7,825 nucleotides of DNA from Acidobacteriota bacterium. GTDB lineage: Bacteria; Acidobacteriota; Terriglobia; Bryobacterales; Bryobacteraceae. The notes beneath the pieces are model-generated. The model did no database searches. It saw nothing but the letters and a program-made list of their open reading frames with translations, and was not told where the DNA came from. The position numbers and the translations under genes were made by a program. The stretch's first letter is position 1. Each line of letters begins with the position of its first letter. Below are positions 1 to 4,658 of this stretch, in pieces. The DNA lies in NCBI GenBank assembly GCA_947466555.1, contig CANIFK010000226.1:1-7825 (forward strand), given 5' to 3'.

Positions 1-909
1 GAAGGCCTACTGCTCAACACCCGCATGGTGCAGGGCACGTTCGACGACCGCAATCCCGCCACCGTTTCCACCTGGCAATACCCCGACACCAAGACCTGGG
101 ACCCCGCCCGCAACACCCGCGCATTCGTCGCCGCCATGCCCGAGTGGCGTAAGCACGGCGTGCTCGGCATCACGCTCAACATGCAGGGCGGCAACCCGCG
201 CGGCTACGCGCCGCAGCAACCCTGGAACACCGGCGCCTTCACACCGCGTGGTGAAATCATTCCCGAATATCTGAACCGCCTCCGCGCCATTCTCGACCGC
301 GCCGACGAACTCGGCATGGCTCCAATCCTCGGCGTCTTCTACTTCGGCCAGGACCAGGTGCTGGAGGACGACAAAGCCGTCCGCCGCGCACTCAAAAACA
401 CAGTGGAATTCGTTCTCTCCCGCGAGTACCGCAACGTACTGCTCGAAGTCGCCAACGAGTGCAACAATCGCAAGTACGATCACGACATCCTGCGCCCCGA
501 TCTCATGCCTCTTCTCATCAAAGAGGCCCAATCGATCACCTATCACCGCCGTCGCCTGCCCGTCGGCGTCAGCTTCAACGGCAACCCCCTCCCCCCGCCC
601 GAAATCACTCAGCTCTCTGACTTCGTCCTCCTCCATGGCAACGGCGTCAAAGACCCCGCCCGCATTGGCCAAATGGTCCGCGCCGTCCGCAAGCAGGAAG
701 GCTACAAACCCAAGCCGATCCTCTTCAACGAAGACGATCACTTCGACTTCGACAAGCCCGCCAACAACTACGTCGCCGCCATCGCCGAATATGCCAGTTG
801 GGGCCTTCTCGACATCGAAGGCTACCAATCGGTCCCCGTCAACTGGGGCATCGACACCGACCGCAAGCGCGCGTATTTTCAACTCACCAAGGAGATCACC
901 GGATCATGA
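1..909 (+). CDS. Clan GH-A-like TIM-barrel protein, C-terminal part (5' end outside window)
   Basis: The reading frame is open from base 1 and stops at TGA 907-909, giving 302 residues. The N-terminus lies outside the window, so the ATG at 25 is probably internal. It looks like a (beta/alpha)8 glycoside hydrolase of clan GH-A. VANEC places Glu153 (fragment numbering) after a hydrophobic strand, as the acid/base Asn-Glu pair does in that clan. ILFNEDDH places Glu244 on a later strand where the nucleophile would be, about 90 residues on, a plausible spacing. Other strand-like segments are GVLGITLNM, APILGVFYF and FVLLHGNG, and the C-terminal region is aromatic (YQSVPVNWGI). The substrate cannot be told, and I do not recognise a specific GH family. 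It could be a non-catalytic barrel relative. Any signal peptide would be off-window. The stop overlaps the start of the next gene, so the two are probably translationally coupled. The coding assignment is secure and the function is inferred. Confidence 0.85.
   Translation, partial: EGLLLNTRMVQGTFDDRNPATVSTWQYPDTKTWDPARNTRAFVAAMPEWRKHGVLGITLNMQGGNPRGYAPQQPWNTGAFTPRGEIIPEYLNRLRAILDRADELGMAPILGVFYFGQDQVLEDDKAVRRALKNTVEFVLSREYRNVLLEVANECNNRKYDHDILRPDLMPLLIKEAQSITYHRRRLPVGVSFNGNPLPPPEITQLSDFVLLHGNGVKDPARIGQMVRAVRKQEGYKPKPILFNEDDHFDFDKPANNYVAAIAEYASWGLLDIEGYQSVPVNWGIDTDRKRAYFQLTKEITGS
889..894 (+). promoter_or_regulatory. Shine-Dalgarno of the carbonic anhydrase gene
   Basis: AAGGAG lies inside the end of the upstream gene, 11 bases before the ATG at 906. 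It supports that start over the longer in-frame extension back to 798, which would overlap the upstream gene by more than 100 bases and has no family similarity. Confidence 0.7.
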
Positions 910-1532
910 CTGAACTCGAAGACATTCGCCAGGGCGTCCTCCGCTTCCGCAAAAAAGTGTTCCCCATCCGTCGCGCGATTTACGCGGAACTCGCCCACCA
1001 TCAGGACCCGCAGGTCCTCTTCATCACCTGCATCGACTCCCGTGTCGACCCCGCCGAACTCTGCGATGCCGACCCCGGCGACATGTTCGCCGAACGCACG
1101 CCCGGCAACCTCGTGCCTATCTACAGCGAGAACCGCTCCGGCATCTCCGCCAGCCTGGAATATGCGGTGACGGCGCTAAAAGTCACCGACATCATCATCT
1201 GCGGCCACTCCGACTGCGGCGCGTTGAAGGCGCTGCTCACTCCCGAAAAACTGGAAGCCCTGCCCGCCGTCGAGCGCTGGCTGCATTACGCCGACGAAGC
1301 CATCGACGCCGTCAACACGCTCTACCCCAACGCCCCGCCCGCCGAAAAGCTCCACCACCTCTGCCAGCAAAACGTCATCGCCCAACTGGCCCATATGCAA
1401 ACGCACCCCTGCATTCAGCGGCGCCTCGAAGAAGGCAACCTCCGCCTGCACGGCTGGGTCTATGAAATCCATACGGGCGAAGTGCACCGCTACGATCCGG
1501 AAACAAAAGCCTTCGCCCTCTGGCCGGACTGA
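906..1532 (+). CDS. Beta-class carbonic anhydrase (CynT-like)
   Basis: Predicted 208-residue cytoplasmic zinc enzyme that interconverts CO2 and bicarbonate. The zinc ligands of the beta class are visible: Cys42 in CIDSR, His101 and Cys104 in GHSDCGA. Asp44 and Arg46 form the usual Asp-Arg dyad. The segments SGISASLEYAVTALKVTDI and LHGWVYEIHTG match the plant-type/CynT branch, and the length is close to that of E. coli CynT (about 219). The start at 906 follows an AAGGAG and overlaps the upstream stop (ATGA), so expression is probably coupled to the GH-A-like gene. No cyanase gene is in view, so a cyanate role is not supported and I give no symbol. One oddity is the usual RNAGN loop, which reads RTPGN (residues 64-68). 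The gene converges on tdh with a four-base gap. Confidence 0.95.
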   Translation: MTELEDIRQGVLRFRKKVFPIRRAIYAELAHHQDPQVLFITCIDSRVDPAELCDADPGDMFAERTPGNLVPIYSENRSGISASLEYAVTALKVTDIIICGHSDCGALKALLTPEKLEALPAVERWLHYADEAIDAVNTLYPNAPPAEKLHHLCQQNVIAQLAHMQTHPCIQRRLEEGNLRLHGWVYEIHTGEVHRYDPETKAFALWPD

Positions 1533-1551
1533 CGAACTACGTTCGCCAGTC
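1527..1551. terminator. Inverted repeat spanning both convergent stop codons; candidate bidirectional terminator
   Basis: GACTGACGAAC (1527-1537) and GTTCGCCAGTC (1541-1551) form an 11-bp stem with a 3-base loop. The single imperfect pair (1532/1546) is an A-C mismatch in the + RNA but a G-U wobble in the - RNA, so the - transcript (tdh) folds better. The stop codons of both genes lie in the repeat (TGA 1530-1532, and TAG read from 1539-1537). No T-run follows directly on the + strand. On the - strand a T-rich stretch (CTTTTGTTT) comes about 15 bases past the stem. It is therefore not a textbook intrinsic terminator, and the function is inferred. Confidence 0.4.
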
Positions 1552-2568
1552 GAGAATAATCTTCCCCGACGCTCCGCTCGCCATCAACTCAAACCCCTCC
1601 AAGAACCGCTCCGCCGGGAACCGGTGCGTGATTACCGGTTTGATATCCAACCCCGATTGCAGCATCACCGTCATCTTGTACCAGGTCTCGTACATCTCGC
1701 GGCCGTAGATGCCCTTGATCGTCAGCATATTGAAGATCACGGTGTTCCAATCGATCGCCATCTCCCCGCCCGCCGGAATGCCCAGCATGGCGATCTTCGC
1801 CCCGTGCGCCATATTCGCCAGCATGTCGCGAAACGCGTGCGGATTGCCCGACATCTCCAACCCCACGTCGAAGCCTTCCTTCATGCCCAACTCGTGCTGC
1901 ACGTCCTTCAGCGACTGCTTGCTCACATCCACCGCCAGCGTCACGCCCAGCTTCCGCGCCAGCTCCAGCCGGTACGGATTCACGTCGGTGATCACCGTGT
2001 ACCGCGCCCCGGCATGCACCGCCACCGCCGCGGCCATAATGCCGATCGGCCCGGCGCCCGTCACCAGCACGTCTTCGCCCAGCACCGGGAAGGACAGCGC
2101 CGTATGCACCGCGTTGCCAAAGGGATCGAAGATCCCTGCCACGTCGCGATCAATCTTGTCGTCGTGATGCCACACGTTTGTCATCGGCAGCACGATGTAA
2201 TCGGCGAAACATCCCGGCCGGTTCACACCCACGCCGCTCGTATGCGCGCACAGGTGCCGCCGCCCCGCCAGGCAGTTCCGGCACAGCCCGCACGTCACAT
2301 GCCCCTCGCCGCTCACCAACATGCCCGGCGTAAAGTCGCGCACGTTGGAACCCACGTCGACAATCTCGCCCACAAACTCGTGGCCAATCACCATCGGCAC
2401 GGGAATGGTCTTCGCCGCCCAGGCGTCCCACTTATAGATGTGGACATCGGTCCCGCAAATGGACGCGCGGTCCACGCGAATCTTCACATCGTTGATGCCC
2501 ATTTCGGGAAGGGGCACCTCTTCCATCCACAACCCCGGGGTGGCCTCGCGCTTGACGAGAGCCTTCAT
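1537..2568 (-). CDS. tdh: L-threonine 3-dehydrogenase
   Basis: Predicted 343-residue zinc alcohol dehydrogenase (MDR) family enzyme that oxidises L-threonine to 2-amino-3-ketobutyrate with NAD+, in the cytoplasm. It resembles E. coli Tdh along its whole length. Catalytic zinc residues are Cys38 (ICGTDVHIY) and His63/Glu64 (GHEFVGE). His90 in SGEGH matches the E. coli residue linked to threonine specificity. Structural-zinc cysteines are 93, 96, 99 and 107. The Rossmann motif GAGPIG is at 171-176, and Asp195 (ITDVN) fits NAD rather than NADP. The start at 2568 gives the family's MKAL beginning, 10 bases after an AGGGG. An in-frame ATG at 2577 would add three residues but sits only one base from that AGGGG. 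The gene lies 26 bases after the sulfatase on the same strand, so the two are probably co-transcribed. The usual partner kbl (ketobutyrate CoA ligase) is not in the window. Confidence 0.96.
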   Translation of the reverse strand: MKALVKREATPGLWMEEVPLPEMGINDVKIRVDRASICGTDVHIYKWDAWAAKTIPVPMVIGHEFVGEIVDVGSNVRDFTPGMLVSGEGHVTCGLCRNCLAGRRHLCAHTSGVGVNRPGCFADYIVLPMTNVWHHDDKIDRDVAGIFDPFGNAVHTALSFPVLGEDVLVTGAGPIGIMAAAVAVHAGARYTVITDVNPYRLELARKLGVTLAVDVSKQSLKDVQHELGMKEGFDVGLEMSGNPHAFRDMLANMAHGAKIAMLGIPAGGEMAIDWNTVIFNMLTIKGIYGREMYETWYKMTVMLQSGLDIKPVITHRFPAERFLEGFELMASGASGKIILDWRT

Positions 2569-2578
2569 AGTCGCCATG

Positions 2579-2583
2579 CCCCT
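2579..2583 (-). promoter_or_regulatory. Shine-Dalgarno-like AGGGG that decides the tdh start
   Basis: On the - strand AGGGG precedes two in-frame ATGs. The spacing is 1 base to the ATG at 2577 and 10 bases to the ATG at 2568, which favours the latter. The motif is imperfect, so the start is likely but not certain. Confidence 0.45.
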
Positions 2584-2594
2584 ATGGTACGCCG

Positions 2595-3914
2595 CTACTT
2601 CACAAACTGCATGTCTCCAATGTGTGCCAACGGCGCCGTGTGTTGCGCCTCCATCGCCGCCGCCAGCCGCGCCGTCATTGGCGACGAAGCCGCCACATCG
2701 CGCGTCTCGCCCGGGTCCGTCTTCAAGTTGAAAACCTGCAACGGCGCCCCCGGCTTCTCTCGCACAGCCTTCCAATCGCCCATTCGCACAGCCATCCCAA
2801 ACTCCGGCCGCAACGTCTTCGTCGCCGCCACCCAGCGATGGTCTTCCCACACCATCACCCGCTCCGCCGGCTTCTTCATCGATTCGAGAATCGAGACTCC
2901 ATCCCCGTACGCCTTCGTCTTCCCATCCACCGCCTGCATCACCGTCGCGAACACATCGGCGAAATAGACCGGCGCTGCCGACACCGCCCCGGCCTTCACC
3001 CGCCCCGGCCAGCGCACGATCAACGGAACCCGCAACCCGCCTTCAAACAGCGTCCCCTTCTGCCCGCGCAGCTTCGCCCCGCCCGGCAGCTTCATCGTGC
3101 CGAATGTCTCCAGCGAATGACCCTCGCCCGCCACGCCGCCGTTATCGCTGGCGAAGATCACCAGCGTGTCCCGTTCCAACCCGAACTCCCGCAGCATCCC
3201 AAGCAACCGCCCGGCGTAACTATCGCCCTGCGTCACCATCGCGGCATACTTCTTTTCGTCTTCGGGCCAATCTTTTCCTTCGTAAGGCGTCACCGTCGGC
3301 GTCTGGTACCGCCCATGCGGCACCGTGTAGGTGGCATACAGGAAGAACGGCCGGTCCTTGTTCGCACTCAGAAACGCGAATGACTTCTCCGCAATCAGCT
3401 CCGCGCTATATGCCTTCCCGCCCAACGGAACTTTCTTGTCGTTCTCCCACAGGAACTCCGGAAAGTAGGAGTGCGCGTGCACCTGGTGCAGGTAGCCGAA
3501 GAACGTGTCGAACCCATGCTTCCACGGAACCCCCGGCGACCCCGCGTCGCCCAGTCCCCACTTGCCGAACCCGCCGCATACATAGCCCTGCTTCTGCAGC
3601 CACAGCGGAAACGTCTTGTCCTCCGGGCCAATCGGCGCCGTCCCGGCGTTCGATCGCACCCTTGCGTGCCCGCCGTGCAGGCCGGTCATTAATACACAGC
3701 GCGACGGCGCGCACACCGGCCCGCCCGAATAGGCGTCCGTGAATCGGGTCCCTTCGCGCGCCAGCGAGTCGATATGGGGCGTCTGAATTTGTGTCTGCCC
3801 GTAGCAGCCGACATCGCCATACCCCAGATCATCCAGAAGGATAAACAGGACATTCGGCTTTTTCGGCGCGGCCATCAACGCGGCGGATGCCGCCAGAAAC
3901 TCTCTTCGTAGCAC
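2595..3914 (-). CDS. Formylglycine-dependent sulfatase with Tat-type leader
   Basis: Predicted 439-residue member of the alkaline phosphatase/sulfatase superfamily, which hydrolyses sulfate esters. Metal ligands Asp28/Asp29 are in LLDDLGYGD. The activation motif CAPSR (Cys68, to be converted to formylglycine) is followed by CVLMTGLHGG. Further expected residues are Lys118 (GFGKWGLG), His200 (VPHG), Asp257/Asn258 (ASDNGG) and Lys286 (GQKGTLFEGG). The length is normal and the C-terminal VFNLKTDPGETRD segment is typical. The N-terminus LRREFLAASAAL has the RRxFL twin-arginine signature with a short hydrophobic stretch, suggesting Tat export of a folded protein. The start codon is GTG at 3914. 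An in-frame TGA lies immediately upstream, so no earlier start exists, and starting at the next ATG (residue 14) would lose the Tat motif. The ribosome-binding site is weak (GGGTGA abutting the start). The natural substrate cannot be predicted. It is first in a likely operon with tdh. Confidence 0.95.
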   Translation of the reverse strand: MLRREFLAASAALMAAPKKPNVLFILLDDLGYGDVGCYGQTQIQTPHIDSLAREGTRFTDAYSGGPVCAPSRCVLMTGLHGGHARVRSNAGTAPIGPEDKTFPLWLQKQGYVCGGFGKWGLGDAGSPGVPWKHGFDTFFGYLHQVHAHSYFPEFLWENDKKVPLGGKAYSAELIAEKSFAFLSANKDRPFFLYATYTVPHGRYQTPTVTPYEGKDWPEDEKKYAAMVTQGDSYAGRLLGMLREFGLERDTLVIFASDNGGVAGEGHSLETFGTMKLPGGAKLRGQKGTLFEGGLRVPLIVRWPGRVKAGAVSAAPVYFADVFATVMQAVDGKTKAYGDGVSILESMKKPAERVMVWEDHRWVAATKTLRPEFGMAVRMGDWKAVREKPGAPLQVFNLKTDPGETRDVAASSPMTARLAAAMEAQHTAPLAHIGDMQFVK

Positions 3915-4108
3915 TCACCCAGTCTACAGAAACGACGAAAGGCACCCTGACTCCTGGCGCCTTTCATCCCCATCACAACAGGCGGCGCAGAAACTTGTAT
4001 GCCGCGAATATCGCCATTCTGGCAGGTCCGCGGGGGGCCACGCAAGTCATTCTGTCCCGGCCGAAAAAAAAGCTGCCTCCGCCGCCGCTCGGAATCGGCT
4101 AAACTTGT

Positions 4109-4143
4109 GGGTAGTTCCGCTGGCCCTACCCGGGATACCCCGG
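4109..4143 (+). other. Two adjacent small hairpins in the intergenic region
   Basis: GGGTAG (4109-4114) pairs with CTACCC (4126-4131) around an 11-base loop. CCGGG (4130-4134) pairs with CCCGG (4139-4143) around ATAC. The two share bases 4130-4131, so they would be partly exclusive. A T5 run at 4158-4162 follows after 14 bases, too far for an ordinary terminator. This may be leader structure or chance in GC-rich DNA. Confidence 0.3.
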
Positions 4144-4643
4144 CCGGCTAGCCACAGTTTTTCAGTCCAGGTTTCATACGTGATGACGCAGCCGACCTAC
4201 GGCTTCCAAATCTCGCCCGCCTACTGCCATACAGTCGGCGCCTCCCTCGCGGGCCGTTTCACCGCCCGCGCCCAATCGTCTTTCCTCCCCGGAAGTGTTG
4301 CCTTACCCGCAACCGCCGGTGGCTTCAGTTGTACCCCTTTTTCTGCAATTTCCCGCCGTCGCCCGCTACCAGGTAGTGCGGCCCCGGCAGACCGAGAACG
4401 TTAGCGGCGGCTCGTCAAGCGCCAGTACAAAAAGATTCAATCGCCGGCCGCGTCCCGTGTTCGCTGCCCTCCCCCAAAGACATGGGGCCGGTTTATTCAC
4501 AAAATTGTTGCCTATCGACATTTCGCAAATCCCGCTTTGGCCCGCTCCCGGTAGTTTCACACCGCCGGTAGCCCGTCCTGCGCCTTTTGCTCCACCCGGT
4601 CGTTTCTTTCGTACTGCTGCTACACCACGCGCCGCCTGCTCCC

Positions 4644-4650
4644 TAAGGAG
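4644..4650 (+). promoter_or_regulatory. Strong Shine-Dalgarno of the ribonuclease gene
   Basis: TAAGGAG ends 8 bases before the ATG at 4659 and fixes the start. A second ATG at 4654 is out of frame and too close to the site. Confidence 0.85.
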
Positions 4651-4658
4651 AGCATGCG

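Larger units (their letters stand above)
3915..4658. other. Divergent intergenic region, probably including a long leader of the ribonuclease gene
   Basis: These 744 bases separate the sulfatase (-) from the ribonuclease (+). Several short open frames cross the region on both strands. None has a good ribosome-binding site or recognisable protein, and their composition (runs of P, R, A and S) looks like GC-rich noise. An A8 tract (T8 on the - strand) is at 4064-4071. A TAAACT at 4100-4105 resembles a -10 box but has no matching -35, so I do not call a promoter. From about 4100 the + strand is pyrimidine-rich, with short hairpins and the sequence ACCGCCGGT occurring twice (about 4313 and 4561). 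Regulation of both neighbours must start here. A long structured leader would fit the leader-based autoregulation known for E. coli rne, but that is inference. Confidence 0.5.

Noticed and set aside
1462..2967. A 501-codon + strand frame across tdh and the end of the sulfatase
   Set aside because: It is antisense to two clearly recognised genes and its His/Arg-rich product is typical of shadow frames.
3826..3945. Possible leader peptide upstream of the sulfatase: AGGAG at 3951-3955 (- strand) followed by GTG at 3945
   Set aside because: The frame runs about 40 codons over the sulfatase start in another phase and ends there. It is suggestive of coupling but too short and without a recognisable product to call.
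4064..4105. A8/T8 tract as a terminator on the - strand, and TAAACT as a promoter -10 box
   Set aside because: No stable stem abuts the T8 tract, no gene would end there, and TAAACT has no -35 at a proper distance.
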